Source: Chloroflexota bacterium
Lineage (GTDB): Bacteria > Chloroflexota > Dehalococcoidia > Lucifugimonadales > UBA3495
DNA length: 50,117 bases
Direction of reading: 5' to 3'
Assembly: GCA_009840135.1 (NCBI GenBank)
Contig: VXOH01000011.1
Location: forward strand, 1 to 50,117
Below, one piece after another: positions 7,165 to 17,048 of the stretch. How positions within the stretch are numbered: position 1 is the stretch's first letter; every line of letters starts with the position of its first letter. The translations under genes were made by a program, and so were the position numbers. The notes under the pieces were generated by a model. The model ran no database searches and had not been told where the DNA came from. It was given only the letters and a program-made list of their open reading frames with translations.

Positions 7165-7974
7165 ATGGCCTCGCCCCAGGATAACGCCAGGCTCGAGCAA
7201 ATAAAGCGCAGCTGGCAGCAGAAACGACAGATTACGGAACGCTTGTCCGCCATCAAGACCAAGGTGGGCGTTTACAGCGGCAAGGGAGGGGTCGGCAAGA
7301 CCACGGTAGCGGTAAACCTGGCGGCAACCCTGGCCCAGGAAGGCAACAAGGTTGGCCTTCTTGACGTGGACATTGATTGTCCCAACGTGACCAAGGTCCT
7401 GGGCCTCACCGACAAAGCCGACTACGTAAACGGCCAGATAATTCCCGCTGAAAAGTGGGGCGTAAAGGTCATCTCCATGTCCTTCTTCCAGGAGAACGAG
7501 GACGAGGCCATTATCTGGCGGGGTCCCATGATCCACAACGCCATCAACCAGTTCCTGCAGTCCACCGATTGGGGCGAACTGGACTACCTGATAGTGGACA
7601 TGCCCCCCGGAACCTCCGACTCGCCTCTGACGGTTATGCAGACCCTCCCCATGGACGGGTTCGTGGTTGTGAGCACGCCCCAGGAGCTGGCCAACATTGA
7701 CGCCAAGCGGTGCATTAATATGATCCGCAAGCTCAATTTGAACGTGGTTGGCATAGTGGAAAACTATACCGGCGATGTGTTCGGCCAGGGAGGCGGCGAA
7801 AACCTGGCCCGGGAAGTGGATGCACCCTACCTGGGGGCACTGGAGTTACGTTCCGCGTACCGGGACAGCAGCAGTCCCACATCACTGGTGGACTCGGAGG
7901 TCGGCGAGGAATATGCCAACCTGGCGAGTGGCGTTAAGGAGAGTCTCAAGGCTCTGGGCCGCGACCCCGCCTAG
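7165..7974 (+). CDS. Mrp/ApbC-family ATPase lacking the C-terminal CxxC motif
   Basis: A 269-residue P-loop ATPase of the Mrp/ApbC/NBP35 group, which carries iron-sulfur clusters to apoproteins. It shows the deviant Walker A GKGGVGKTT at 39-47, the switch I-like LLDVDIDCPN (65-74) and VDMPPGTSD (144-152). Mrp proteins normally have a cluster-binding CPxCG a little after the ENM(S/A)YF segment. Here VENYTGDVFGQGGGENL (198-214) runs straight into the following conserved part and both cysteines are missing. The protein may rely on its SufT-like neighbour for the cluster or may act only as an ATPase. The start at ATG 7165 has GGGAGG 4 bases upstream. Its TAG stop lies in the CTAG that bounds a repeat. 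Confidence 0.88.
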   Translation: MASPQDNARLEQIKRSWQQKRQITERLSAIKTKVGVYSGKGGVGKTTVAVNLAATLAQEGNKVGLLDVDIDCPNVTKVLGLTDKADYVNGQIIPAEKWGVKVISMSFFQENEDEAIIWRGPMIHNAINQFLQSTDWGELDYLIVDMPPGTSDSPLTVMQTLPMDGFVVVSTPQELANIDAKRCINMIRKLNLNVVGIVENYTGDVFGQGGGENLAREVDAPYLGALELRSAYRDSSSPTSLVDSEVGEEYANLASGVKESLKALGRDPA

Positions 7975-8121
7975 TGAACCATCCGCTTTGATATGGTGGG
8001 TGGCAACGGCGTTTCGCCTTTCCTGCATGGACCAAAGATCAAGAACTCTCACGAGGTTCCCGCCTTCGCGGGAACGACAGTTAAATCCCAATCCATGATT
8101 CCAGTAGCAACCGCCTACTAG
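7971..8121 (+). repeat. MITE-like repeat family 1, copy A
   Basis: A 151-bp element bounded by CTAG at both ends (7971-7974 and 8118-8121). It aligns with 40436-40586, which has the same length, and with the two halves of 42574-42871. Shared blocks include CCGCTTTGA, GGCGTTTCGCCTTTCC-like sequence and the palindrome GTTCCCGCC/GGGAAC. The left CTAG supplies the stop codon of the Mrp-like gene. No coding frame is present. Confidence 0.72.
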
Positions 8122-8191
8122 CGAAGGAATCGGAAACGAACGAAGATTGACCGACGCGGAGCTAATGCCCTGCGGACCCAAGCAGAAACGA

Positions 8192-10039
8192 TCAGTCAAC
8201 CTCCAGGGTAACAGTGGGGGCTTCGGGAACATTTTCCGAAGCCTTTTCCTTTCTTGGCACAGGAGCCTGGCTGGGGCGCCTCGAACCGGACGTAATTCTC
8301 AGCAACAGCTCAACTTCCCGGTCCATCGCTTCCTGCGAGTATGCGCTGGTTTCTCCCATCTGCCGGAATTTCCTGTAGCGGGCCTCGAGCATCTTGCTTT
8401 CCGACCTTCTGGAAACCTCCCTTAAGCGACGAAAAAGTTCGTTCCTCAAAATAGCCGCAGCCTGCTTTGGGTCATGGTGGGCTCCTTCGGCAGGCTCCGC
8501 CACTACGGCATCAATTATTCCCAATTCCCCGCAGTCGCGGGCGGTCAGCATCAATGCTTCGGCCGCTTCCCGGTCAAGATTCGGGTCACCATAAGGGCCG
8601 CCCGGTGTCCGGTTCAGGGAAATAGGAGAGAAGATGGCATATTGCTGCATAACAATGCGGTCTGCCAGCCCCAGGGCCAGGGCGCCCTCATTGCCGCCTT
8701 CACCAATTATTGCCGAAACTATGGGTACGGGCGCCTCCAGCATCATGGATATGGTCGTAGCGATGGCGTTGCCAATTCCGTGCTCTTCAGCTTCAAGGCC
8801 TGGGTCGGCCCCGTGGGTATCAATGAAGGAAACTATGGGCAACTGGAACCTGACCGCCAGTCTTATGAGTTTCTGGGCCTTCCGAAGCCCATCCGGATTG
8901 AGGTGATACTTGCCCCCATCCAGCGAATAGGGCCGCTGTTGGCCAATCACGGCCACCGGCTGGTCGCACAAATAACCCACGCCCGTGACAATGGAGCCGG
9001 AGTCCCCGCTCAGGCGATCTCCGTGCAATTCGAAGAACTGGCCCAGAATATTCCTTATGTAGAAGGTGGCTGAAGGCCGTTCACCATTCCGGGTAATGGC
9101 AACCGCTTCCCACACCTCTGACTCGGGACCAACCGGCACCCGGTTGCGGGAAGGCATAACATATTCACCCTTGCCAAGTTTCTGGGCGCCCAGCATCTTA
9201 AGCAGGACGGACAGGCGGGCCTTCAGGGACTCCCGGTCCACCACGTTGTCCAGCAACCCGTGTTCCAGGTGGGACTCCGCTGTATGGGCATCTACTGGCA
9301 CCGGCCCCCTGGAGAGTTCCCGCAGGGCGCGCAGGGGAGACAGGCCGATTAGAGAACCGGGTTCCGCCAGGATTACATCAGCCAGGTTGGCGAAGCTGGC
9401 GTAGGCCTGGCCGGTGGAAGGGTTGGCAAGGACTACGACGAAGGGCAGCCCCTTTTCCTTGAACCGGTTAGCCGCAGTGACCGTCTTGGCCATCTGCATC
9501 AGGGAGAGCACTCCCTCCTGGATGCGGGCGCCCCCGCCGGTTACCACCGCAATCAAGGGCAATTCCTGCTTGGCCGCAGCCTCCAGCCCGAGGGCAATCT
9601 TCTCGCCAACAACGCTGCCCATGCTGCCGCCCATGAACCCGAAGTCCAATACCACCAGCATGGCCCGCACGCCGTCAATGCGGCAGGTACCCGTCACGGT
9701 AGCTTCGGTAAGCCCGGTTCGACTCTGGTCCTTGCTGACCAGGTTGCGGTAGGAGCCTCTTTGAGAAAAAGATATGGGCGCAACCGAACTGAGGTACTTG
9801 TGCGATTCCTTGAAGCTTCGCCGGTCGGCCAGCAATTGAATCCTCTGCCTGGCGGACAGGGAATAATGAAATCGGCAATAGGGGCAAACCCGGTAGTTCT
9901 GGTAGGCCGTAGTTGCGCTGATGTCTTCCTCGCAATAGAGGCAACGGTCATGGACCGACGAAGGAAAGATCCTGTCCATCCTTCCATGTCGGCCAAATAA
10001 GTGGACCAGAAGATTGCCGAGGTTTCTCAACTCTTCCAC
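8192..10039 (-). CDS. Fused acetyl-CoA/acyl-CoA carboxylase carboxyltransferase (AccD-AccA)
   Basis: A 615-residue single chain carrying both carboxyltransferase halves. The AccD-like N-terminal half has the zinc ribbon C33-x2-C36 and C52-x2-C55 and the GGGARIQEG oxyanion segment. From about residue 300 the AccA-like half follows (GDRLSGDSGSIVTGVGYL, GEGGNEGALALGLADRI). In most bacteria these are separate alpha and beta subunits that move the carboxyl group from biotin to acetyl-CoA in fatty acid synthesis. No biotin carboxylase or biotin carrier gene is nearby. The last 60 residues are charged and probably flexible. The start is uncertain: GTG 10039 gives the full length, and ATG 9979 would remove 20 residues without touching the zinc site. 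Neither has a clear ribosome site. Confidence 0.9.
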   Translation of the reverse strand: MEELRNLGNLLVHLFGRHGRMDRIFPSSVHDRCLYCEEDISATTAYQNYRVCPYCRFHYSLSARQRIQLLADRRSFKESHKYLSSVAPISFSQRGSYRNLVSKDQSRTGLTEATVTGTCRIDGVRAMLVVLDFGFMGGSMGSVVGEKIALGLEAAAKQELPLIAVVTGGGARIQEGVLSLMQMAKTVTAANRFKEKGLPFVVVLANPSTGQAYASFANLADVILAEPGSLIGLSPLRALRELSRGPVPVDAHTAESHLEHGLLDNVVDRESLKARLSVLLKMLGAQKLGKGEYVMPSRNRVPVGPESEVWEAVAITRNGERPSATFYIRNILGQFFELHGDRLSGDSGSIVTGVGYLCDQPVAVIGQQRPYSLDGGKYHLNPDGLRKAQKLIRLAVRFQLPIVSFIDTHGADPGLEAEEHGIGNAIATTISMMLEAPVPIVSAIIGEGGNEGALALGLADRIVMQQYAIFSPISLNRTPGGPYGDPNLDREAAEALMLTARDCGELGIIDAVVAEPAEGAHHDPKQAAAILRNELFRRLREVSRRSESKMLEARYRKFRQMGETSAYSQEAMDREVELLLRITSGSRRPSQAPVPRKEKASENVPEAPTVTLEVD

Positions 10040-10569
10040 CCCGCCGGAATGATTCGGATTCCCCGATCAGCCAGTACGAAAAGCCTGGCCCTCGCCGACG
10101 CTCGTGGTGAGCGCTCATGCGGGAAGCGCCAGTCAAAGGCGCCCTACAGTTAAATGATACAACCTGGCAGCGCTGAAAGGGAATACAATGCCGGTTCGCT
10201 TCGTCCCAGGACTCAAGGCTGCGTTTGACCGACGAGCCCTTTATTTCTTTCGACGGATGGGCGCTTAACTTGCAGCAAATACAGGCCCACCACTTCCAGG
10301 CGATGTTCCGTATCAAATGGTCGCCTTGCCTGTATCCTCAAAGACTGTCCCAAAAGCAAACGTCCCAGATTGGAAACAGAGCCTCAGGACTACCGGGTGT
10401 TTCCCAATCATTGTATAATGGGCCAACCTTCGCTCCTCGGAGGAACAGCGGGATATGCCTGTCCTCTGGGGGTAAGAGCCTGTACCGGAAGTCCCATTCA
10501 ACTAGGCGGCGGAACCGCCCTGTGCGCGACTGCCGAATCCTGTGAAACTCATTTGCTCAGGAGACAAAT
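10040..10569. other. Intergenic region between divergent accDA and icd
   Basis: No gene is recognised in this 530-bp divergent region; the open frames in it resemble no family and lack ribosome sites. It should hold the promoters for both neighbours. A TATAAT on the plus strand at 10414-10419 lies about 150 bp before the isocitrate dehydrogenase start but has no clear -35. A CCTCGGAGG palindrome sits just after it, near 10434. Confidence 0.4.
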
Positions 10570-12798
10570 ATGCCAGAAGAAGCCAGGATAATTTATACCG
10601 AAACGGACGAAGCGCCGGCGTTAGCCACGCACTCACTCTTGCCGATTCTCCAGGCCTTTACCAAGAGTTCAGGAATTGCGCTGGAGACCTGGGATATCTC
10701 GCTATCGGGGCGTATCATTGCCAATTTCCCCGACAACCTGACCGAAGCGCAGCGCATGCCTGACTACCTCCGCATGTGCGGGGAGCTTTGCCTCGAGCCC
10801 TCGGCGAACCTCGTAAAGCTGCCCAACATCAGCGCATCCATTCCCCAGCTTAAGTCAGCCATCGCGGAACTCCAGTCCAAGGGCTATGACGTTCCCGACT
10901 ATCCCGACCAGCCAGCCAATGACCAGGAACGCGAAATCCAGGTGCGCTACTCCCGCGTGCTGGGCAGCGCGGTAAATCCCGTAATCAGGGAAGGCAACTC
11001 CGACCGCCGTTCTTCCACCGCCGTTAAGGAACACGGACGGCGCAATCCTCACCGGATGATGCAGGACTGGCCGGAAGTTTCCAACTCCCGAGTGGGGCAC
11101 ATGTCCGGCAGCGACTTCTTTGGCAGCGAGCAGGCCGTTACCACTACCGAGGCAGGCACGGCGACCATCGAGTTCGTCTCCGCCGATGGAACCGTAACCC
11201 CGCTGAAATACGATATGCCCCTGCAGGCGGGCGAAATAATTGACTGCGCCGTGATGAACGTGGCAGCCCTGCGCGGGTTCTACGCCCGTGAACTGGACCA
11301 GGCAAAGGCCGAAGACCTGTTGATAGGCCTCCACGTCAAGACCACCATGATGCGCGTTTCGGACCCCATCATCTTCGGCCATTTCGTGTCCGTCTTTTTC
11401 CAGGAGATATTCGACAAGTATGCTTCGGAACTGGCCGAAGTGGCAGTGGACCCGGACAATGGGGTAGCGGAACTCCTTACCAAGATTCAAGGGCTGCCCG
11501 ATGACAAGCGGGCCGCCATCGAGGCCGACATTCAGGCCGTGTATGACCGTCGCCCCGGGTTGACCATGGTGAATTCGAACCGGGGAATCACCAACCTTCA
11601 CGTCTCCAGCGATACCATTATTGACGCCTCCATGCCCGTTATCATTCGCGACGGCGGTCGGAGCTGGGGCCCGGACAACGAACTCCACGACACGGTAGCC
11701 CTGATACCGGACCGGTCCTACGCCACCATTTACCAGGCCGTCGTTGAAGACTGCAAGATCAACGGGGCGCTGGACCCCGCCAGTATCGGCAGCGTCGCCA
11801 ACGTGGGCCTGATGGCCCAGGCGGCGGAAGAATACGGTTCCCACGACAAGACCTTTGAAGCCCCGGGAAACGGGCGGATTCGCGTCGTGGACGCTTCGGG
11901 CAACGCTTTGATGGACCAGAGCGTAGAAGAGGGCGATATTTTCCGGATGTGCCAGACCAAGGACGCCCCTATCCAGGACTGGGTAAGGCTCGGCGTTGCA
12001 CGCTCCCGGCTTACCGGCCAGGCTGCAATTTTCTGGCTTGACCCGACCCGGGCCCATGATGCCGAGCTGATAAAGAAGGTGGACCAGTACCTGCCGGACC
12101 ACGATACCACCGGACTGGACATCAGCACGCAGACGCCCCTTGAAGCGATGCAGACCACGCTGGCTCGCAGCCGCGCGGGACAGGACACCATCGCCGTCAC
12201 CGGCAACGTATTGCGCGACTATTTGACAGACCTCTTCCCCATTCTTGAGCTGGGAACCAGCGCCAAGATGCTCTCGGTCGTCCCGCTGCTCAACGGCGGG
12301 GGACTGTTCGAGACGGGCGCCGGCGGTTCCGCGCCCAGGCACGTACAACAGTTCGTCGAGGAGGGACACCTGCGCTGGGACTCTCTGGGCGAGTTTTGCG
12401 CCATGGTGGCGTCCTTTGAGCACTGCGGTGAAGTTTTCGATAACGACCAGGCCAGGCTCATGGCCGAAACCCTGGACCAGGGCATTGGCGAGCACCTGGA
12501 GAACAACAGGTCACCCTCCCGTAGGGTCAATGAGCTGGACACCCGGGGCAGCCACTACTACCTGGCCCTTTACTGGGCCGAAGCGCTGGCGAAGCAGGAC
12601 AAGGATGCTGCCATGCGGGCCCGATTTGCCGACGTTGCGCGCCAACTCCGGGAAAATGAGGATACCATCGTCCAAGAACTGAACGAAGCCCAGGGGCAAA
12701 CCGTGGATATCGGAGGCTATTACCGCCCGGATAACGACATGGCCGCCAGGGCCATGCGTCCCAGCGCTACCCTGAACTCGATAATTGATGCGATTTAG
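10570..12798 (+). CDS. icd: NADP-dependent isocitrate dehydrogenase, monomeric type
   Basis: A 742-residue protein matching the monomeric IDH family (about 740 residues), which is unrelated in length to the common 410-residue dimeric enzyme. It oxidatively decarboxylates isocitrate to 2-oxoglutarate with NADP in the TCA cycle. The opening ([20 protein letters not shown], residues 5-24) is diagnostic. Further family segments are [12 protein letters not shown] (about 137-148), [18 protein letters not shown] and the late [18 protein letters not shown]. The ATG is preceded by CAGGAGACAAAT. Malate dehydrogenase follows 189 bp downstream in the same direction, so two TCA enzymes are grouped and may be cotranscribed. 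Confidence 0.95.
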   Translation: MPEEARIIYTETDEAPALATHSLLPILQAFTKSSGIALETWDISLSGRIIANFPDNLTEAQRMPDYLRMCGELCLEPSANLVKLPNISASIPQLKSAIAELQSKGYDVPDYPDQPANDQEREIQVRYSRVLGSAVNPVIREGNSDRRSSTAVKEHGRRNPHRMMQDWPEVSNSRVGHMSGSDFFGSEQAVTTTEAGTATIEFVSADGTVTPLKYDMPLQAGEIIDCAVMNVAALRGFYARELDQAKAEDLLIGLHVKTTMMRVSDPIIFGHFVSVFFQEIFDKYASELAEVAVDPDNGVAELLTKIQGLPDDKRAAIEADIQAVYDRRPGLTMVNSNRGITNLHVSSDTIIDASMPVIIRDGGRSWGPDNELHDTVALIPDRSYATIYQAVVEDCKINGALDPASIGSVANVGLMAQAAEEYGSHDKTFEAPGNGRIRVVDASGNALMDQSVEEGDIFRMCQTKDAPIQDWVRLGVARSRLTGQAAIFWLDPTRAHDAELIKKVDQYLPDHDTTGLDISTQTPLEAMQTTLARSRAGQDTIAVTGNVLRDYLTDLFPILELGTSAKMLSVVPLLNGGGLFETGAGGSAPRHVQQFVEEGHLRWDSLGEFCAMVASFEHCGEVFDNDQARLMAETLDQGIGEHLENNRSPSRRVNELDTRGSHYYLALYWAEALAKQDKDAAMRARFADVARQLRENEDTIVQELNEAQGQTVDIGGYYRPDNDMAARAMRPSATLNSIIDAI

Positions 12799-12987
12799 CC
12801 GGCGGCGAGTCAGAGTCGCTGTGGTCGCAGGACTTCGCGCTCGTGTCTTCCGGACGGCCCAAAACCTTGGGACCGATAGTCTTGAGTATGAAAACCTGAG
12901 GCGCCGCCGTGCGAATCGCATGTCTCTGCCCGGTTTCGATACGGCTGTTTCGTGGGCCGGCGATTTAGATAGAGGAGTATTTACCAG

Positions 12988-13932
12988 ATGAGGAGCAAAG
13001 TAACCGTAGTAGGCGCCGGAAACGTCGGCGCGACTGCCGTTCAGAGAATTCACCAATTGGGCTACGCCGATACCGTGCTGGTTGACGTGGTTGAGGACCT
13101 GCCCCAGGGAAAGGCCCTGGACATGCTGGAATCCGGCCCCGTCATCGGGTCCGACGCCATGGTGACCGGAAGCAACAGCTACGAGGAAACGGCCGGTTCC
13201 GACGTGGTGGTAATTACCGCGGGAATCGCCCGCCGGCCTGGAATGAGCCGGGACGACTTGTTGCTTACGAACATGAACATAACCAGCGCGGTCACCGAGC
13301 AGGTGGTCAAGTATTCTCCCGACTGCATTATTCTTGCGGTGACCAACCCACTGGATGCCATGTGCCAGAACATCCTGGAGTCCAGCGGCTTTCCCCGCAA
13401 CCGGGTTTTCGGAATGGCGGGGGTGCTGGATACGGCCAGGTTCCGGACCTTTATCGCCCAGGAGTTGAACGTTTCCGTTGAGGACGTTCAGGCGTACGTG
13501 CTGGGCGGCCACGGCGACGACATGGTGCCGCTGGTGCGCTATACCACCGTAGGCGGCATTCCCATCAGCGAGATGATGTCCGAGGAGACGGTGGACGCCC
13601 TGGTGCAGCGAACTCGCCAGGGTGGAGGCGAAATCGTAGCCCTGCTTAAGGCGGGCAGCGCCTACTATGCTCCCTCAGCGTCCATTACCCAGATGGTTGA
13701 AGCAATTTTGCTGGACAAGAAGCGCATTCTGCCCGGTTGCGCCTACCTGGAGGGTGAATTTGGCATCAACGGCCTCTGCGTCGGCGTTCCGGTGAAGGTG
13801 GGCGCCGGGGGGATGGAGCAGGTAATCGAGATTAAGCTGACCGATGACGAACAGAAAGCGCTGGAAGCCTCGGCGGCCAGCGTGCAGGAACTGGTGGAAG
13901 TTATGAAGAACGCCAAGGAAGGAGCCCAATAG
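12988..13932 (+). CDS. mdh: Malate dehydrogenase (LDH-like type)
   Basis: A 314-residue NAD-dependent malate dehydrogenase of the lactate dehydrogenase-like group, interconverting malate and oxaloacetate in the TCA cycle. The Rossmann motif GAGNVG is at 9-14. The substrate-loop [16 protein letters not shown] carries the two Arg residues (82 and 88) that separate malate from lactate enzymes, and the catalytic pair is Asp148/Arg151 with His175 (GGHGDD). The length is typical. The ATG follows AGAGGAG with a rather long spacing. It sits between isocitrate dehydrogenase and an aminotransferase gene. A hairpin at 14066-14101 separates it from the latter. Confidence 0.95.
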   Translation: MRSKVTVVGAGNVGATAVQRIHQLGYADTVLVDVVEDLPQGKALDMLESGPVIGSDAMVTGSNSYEETAGSDVVVITAGIARRPGMSRDDLLLTNMNITSAVTEQVVKYSPDCIILAVTNPLDAMCQNILESSGFPRNRVFGMAGVLDTARFRTFIAQELNVSVEDVQAYVLGGHGDDMVPLVRYTTVGGIPISEMMSEETVDALVQRTRQGGGEIVALLKAGSAYYAPSASITQMVEAILLDKKRILPGCAYLEGEFGINGLCVGVPVKVGAGGMEQVIEIKLTDDEQKALEASAASVQELVEVMKNAKEGAQ

Positions 13933-14065
13933 TCGGAATTTTCATATTGGCCCAAACGTGGCGGATGGCCGAACCCCGGGGTGTAATTTCCGAAGAATGG
14001 GGATAACATAAGCCCTCCGGGAAAGGCAAGATAGCGGTCAGCCACTCCTGAGCACCCAGATTCTG

Positions 14066-14101
14066 TAGCGGCTCTATGCATTAAATTGCCTGGAGCCGCT
14101 A
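14066..14101. terminator. Hairpin after mdh
   Basis: A perfect 9-bp inverted repeat (TAGCGGCTC at 14066-14074, GAGCCGCTA at 14093-14101) with an 18-nt loop sits between mdh and the aminotransferase gene. The T-tract is poor (ATTGATTTACG), so termination is only likely, not certain. Confidence 0.45.
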
Positions 14102-14105
14102 TTGA

Positions 14106-14134
14106 TTTACGTAAAAATCTGGTACAAATATAGT
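14106..14134 (+). promoter_or_regulatory. Putative promoter of the aminotransferase gene
   Basis: TTTACG (14106-14111) and TATAGT (14129-14134) are 17 bp apart in an A+T-rich stretch, ahead of the GGGAGG ribosome site and the GTG start at 14178. An overlapping TAGAAT at 14134 is an alternative -10. Confidence 0.45.
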
Positions 14135-14177
14135 AGAATACTAATTAGAGGGTAATTTCAGGTGGGAGGGTTGAGAA

Positions 14178-15470
14178 GTGGCCGGTCGAAGCTTGCAGGA
14201 AAAGGAACTGCTGGAAAAGGCAGCCAGATATCTGCCGGGCGGTGGTTCAGGGAATACCAACTTCCCTGAATCCGTGAATTTCCTGGTGCGGGAAGGCCGC
14301 GGCTCCCACATTTGGGACGTCAGCGGCAATGAATACGTGGACTGGCTTATGGGTTCGGGCCCCATGGTGTTGGGCCATGCTCACCCGGCGGTGGTGGACG
14401 CCGTGACCGAAGCGGTTGCCCAGGGCAGCACCTTCTTTACCACCAACGAAAAAGCGGTGCTGCTGGCGGAAGAGCTCGTAAATTCCGTACCCTGCGCCGA
14501 CAAGGTCCGGTTCACAACCAGCGGGACCGATGCTTGCTTCCAGGCAATGCGAGCAGCCCGGGCCTATCGCAAGCGGGAAAAGGTGCTGAAGTTCGAAGGC
14601 GGCTTTCATGGCACCAGCGACTATGCGCTGATGAGCGTAACTCCGACCTCGGCGGAGGAGTATCCGGTGGCCGTACCCAACAGCGGCGGAATACCCCGGG
14701 CCATCCAGGAATTGATGCTTATCGCTCCTTTCAATGATTTAGAGACCACTTCCTCGATTATTGGAGCCCACCATGATGAACTGGCTGCCGTAATCGTGGA
14801 ACCCTTGCAGCGAATAATTGCCCCCCGGCCTGGTTTCTTGCAGGGCTTGAGAGACATTACCAGGCGGTACGGCATTCCCCTCATATTTGACGAGGTGGTA
14901 ACGGGTTTCCGGCTGGCGTACGGCGGAGCCCAGGTCTATTACGGGGTTACGCCGGACCTTTGCTCCATGGGAAAGATAATGGGCGGGGGATACCCTCTGG
15001 CGGCGGTCATGGGTCGAGACGACATAATGTCCGTTTACGACCAGGCCCTGGTTGATTCCGACGACTATATCAACCAGATTGGCACGTTGAACGGGAACCC
15101 GGTCGCATGCGCCGCGGGACTGGCCACGCTGGCTGAAATGAGGAAGGAAGGTGCATACGAGCGTTTGTGGAGCGTTGGCAGGAGAGTCCGGCAGGGGTTG
15201 GTGGACATTTGCACCGAGAACGGTCTCCCGGTACAGAGCAGCGGAGAAGACGCCATTTTTGACATCTATTTCACCGAAACGCCGGTGAACAACTATCGTG
15301 ACGGACTGGCGGCGGACGGAGGTTTGATGGCCCGTCTGAACCAGGGCTTGCTGGAACGGGGCATATTGAAAAGCTGGCCCCAGAAGTATTACCCGTCCCT
15401 GGTCCATACCGACGAGGACGTGGACCGCACCCTCACCGCAGTACGTGAGGTAGTTCCGACGCTGGTATAG
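14178..15470 (+). CDS. Class III aminotransferase, glutamate-1-semialdehyde aminomutase-like
   Basis: A 430-residue PLP enzyme of aminotransferase class III, resembling glutamate-1-semialdehyde 2,1-aminomutase (HemL). The N-terminal YLPGGGSGNTN segment is HemL-like, Asp238 (FDEVVTGFR) should bind the PLP ring nitrogen, and Lys266 (SMGKIMGGGYPLAA) is the Schiff-base lysine. Many class III enzymes share this layout, so true HemL function is not proved; no other haem genes are nearby. It starts at GTG 14178 with GGGAGG 8 bases before it. The gene stands alone between mdh and the MpaB-like gene, with its own probable promoter. Confidence 0.85.
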   Translation: MAGRSLQEKELLEKAARYLPGGGSGNTNFPESVNFLVREGRGSHIWDVSGNEYVDWLMGSGPMVLGHAHPAVVDAVTEAVAQGSTFFTTNEKAVLLAEELVNSVPCADKVRFTTSGTDACFQAMRAARAYRKREKVLKFEGGFHGTSDYALMSVTPTSAEEYPVAVPNSGGIPRAIQELMLIAPFNDLETTSSIIGAHHDELAAVIVEPLQRIIAPRPGFLQGLRDITRRYGIPLIFDEVVTGFRLAYGGAQVYYGVTPDLCSMGKIMGGGYPLAAVMGRDDIMSVYDQALVDSDDYINQIGTLNGNPVACAAGLATLAEMRKEGAYERLWSVGRRVRQGLVDICTENGLPVQSSGEDAIFDIYFTETPVNNYRDGLAADGGLMARLNQGLLERGILKSWPQKYYPSLVHTDEDVDRTLTAVREVVPTLV

Positions 15471-15686
15471 GCGGCGTCCGGGGAGCGCTCGATTCGTCGC
15501 TTGCCGGCATAGGAGAGGAAGCTCGAGAGCAGGGTCGGTCCAGTTTGGCGCCACTGGGTCAGACCTATCGAAATGCAGAAGAGTTGGCAATCAATGGTCT
15601 GCGCAGGTTTAATCATCAGGCCGAATCGTTCTAAATGGTTCAAAGGGGACCGCGGCCGTAAGTGAGGGACGAAAGCCCAAAAAGCG

Positions 15687-16940
15687 ATGAGTACCCTGAA
15701 CGACAATTCTCCGGAAGCTGGCGACTCCGCACGTTCACAGGCGGGCGCTGATGTACGCAGTGACCCAGGCAACGAATTGGTTGTGCCGGGCATGTACGTG
15801 CCGGGCTATGCCAGGGCCCGCGAAATAAACCCCCAACTGGCCGACAATTACATTCGACACACCACCATCGGGGACCCCCTGGCGGATGCCATGGTGGCTG
15901 ATATATCCGTGCTTTCTCCCAGCGAAAGGCAGCGTCTGATTCATGCGGTGATGGAAAGTGAAGAGGACGTATTGGCGAGTGCGCCCGAGTCCGTGAGGGC
16001 CCTGTACAACGACGCAAACACCAAGCCAAAATGGGTGAATGAGGCAGGCTTCCGCCCCGGCATTCGAAGCTTTCATGCCAATGCGCCGGAGATTCTCGGT
16101 GGAATGGTCGGGGGCGTTCTGGTCGAGGGCTTTTCCACCGCAATCTGCGAATCATTCCTCATAACCGGGCGGCTACGGGAACAGGGCGTCCGTCGCCTCA
16201 AACAGAACAATCGCCACATGCTGGAGATTTTTCTGCCGGGCGGGCTGGAGCGGTTTGGCGATGGCTGGAAGCTGTCAGTAAGGATCCGAATTGTTCATGC
16301 CAGGATTCGTCACCTTCTTAACAACTCTCCCGCAGACTGGGACCTGAGCGAGATGGGGACTCCCATCAGCGCGGCTCACGTGGGATTCGCCATCTCTTCC
16401 TTTTCCGCGAGGCTGCTCACCCATGCCCGATCCCTGGGCGCCTCCTTCAGCGCGGAGGAACGGGCCAGTTTCATGCAGGTCTGGCGCTATTCCGGGCATC
16501 TAATGGGCATTCCCGACACGATTCTCTTCACCACCGAGGAGGACGCGTTGAAACTCAGGGAGGTAGCCGTAGCGTCCGAGCCTGAGCCCACCTTCAGCTC
16601 CATCATCATGGCAAACGCATTGATAAACTCGGCGCCCCTGGTGATCGGAATTCAAGACCCGGAGGCCAGGCGCGACCTGGTGAAGTACGTTTATACCGTT
16701 TCGACTGCATTGATTGGAAAGAAGATGGCCGGTCAGCTCCGATATCCCAAGACGACCACTTTCGGCGTTTTGCCGGTGTACCGAATGCGGGTGCGTGCCA
16801 AGCGGCTTATCAGTCAACTCAGCCCCAAACGCAACCGCTCATCCAATTTCGAAGCGCTCATCAACGCTTCCATGTTCGATCATCAAATCTCCTACGACCT
16901 TCCGGACCACGCCCACGCCGAGGAGTCACAGCGGTGGTAG
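15687..16940 (+). CDS. MpaB/DUF2236-family oxygenase (Lcp-like)
   Basis: A 417-residue protein of the ER-bound oxygenase MpaB/DUF2236 family, which includes the haem b rubber oxygenase Lcp and fungal MpaB. The signature region is visible: SVRIRIVHARIRHLL (about 197-211), then WDLSEMGTPISAAHVGFAISS and the WRYSGHLMGIPD segment (about 268-279). These surround the haem site in characterised members. No signal peptide is evident, and the first 30 residues look disordered. The substrate is unknown; members oxidise polyisoprenoids or aldehydes. It converges on the PIG-L gene. The 216-bp gap upstream holds no other recognisable gene. Confidence 0.82.
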   Translation: MSTLNDNSPEAGDSARSQAGADVRSDPGNELVVPGMYVPGYARAREINPQLADNYIRHTTIGDPLADAMVADISVLSPSERQRLIHAVMESEEDVLASAPESVRALYNDANTKPKWVNEAGFRPGIRSFHANAPEILGGMVGGVLVEGFSTAICESFLITGRLREQGVRRLKQNNRHMLEIFLPGGLERFGDGWKLSVRIRIVHARIRHLLNNSPADWDLSEMGTPISAAHVGFAISSFSARLLTHARSLGASFSAEERASFMQVWRYSGHLMGIPDTILFTTEEDALKLREVAVASEPEPTFSSIIMANALINSAPLVIGIQDPEARRDLVKYVYTVSTALIGKKMAGQLRYPKTTTFGVLPVYRMRVRAKRLISQLSPKRNRSSNFEALINASMFDHQISYDLPDHAHAEESQRW

Positions 16941-16943
16941 GCG

Positions 16944-17045
16944 TCCCTGCCGGCCACCCAAGAGCGGGAAGGGTAAGAGAATTATCGCCCTATTACATTT
17001 GCTCCGTGGGAACCACCGGAATGGCAATCCCGGGTCCGGCAGGGA
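16944..17045. repeat. Distant inverted repeat between convergent genes
   Basis: TCCCTGCCGG (16944-16953) and CCGGCAGGGA (17036-17045) are perfect 10-bp inverted copies flanking most of the gap between the MpaB-like and PIG-L genes. No T-tract follows. It could form the base of a structured 3' region or be chance. Confidence 0.3.
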
Positions 17046-17048
17046 AAG

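Noticed and set aside
10225..10545. Small gene upstream of icd
   Set aside because: Unlikely composition, no ribosome site, and it covers the probable promoter region.
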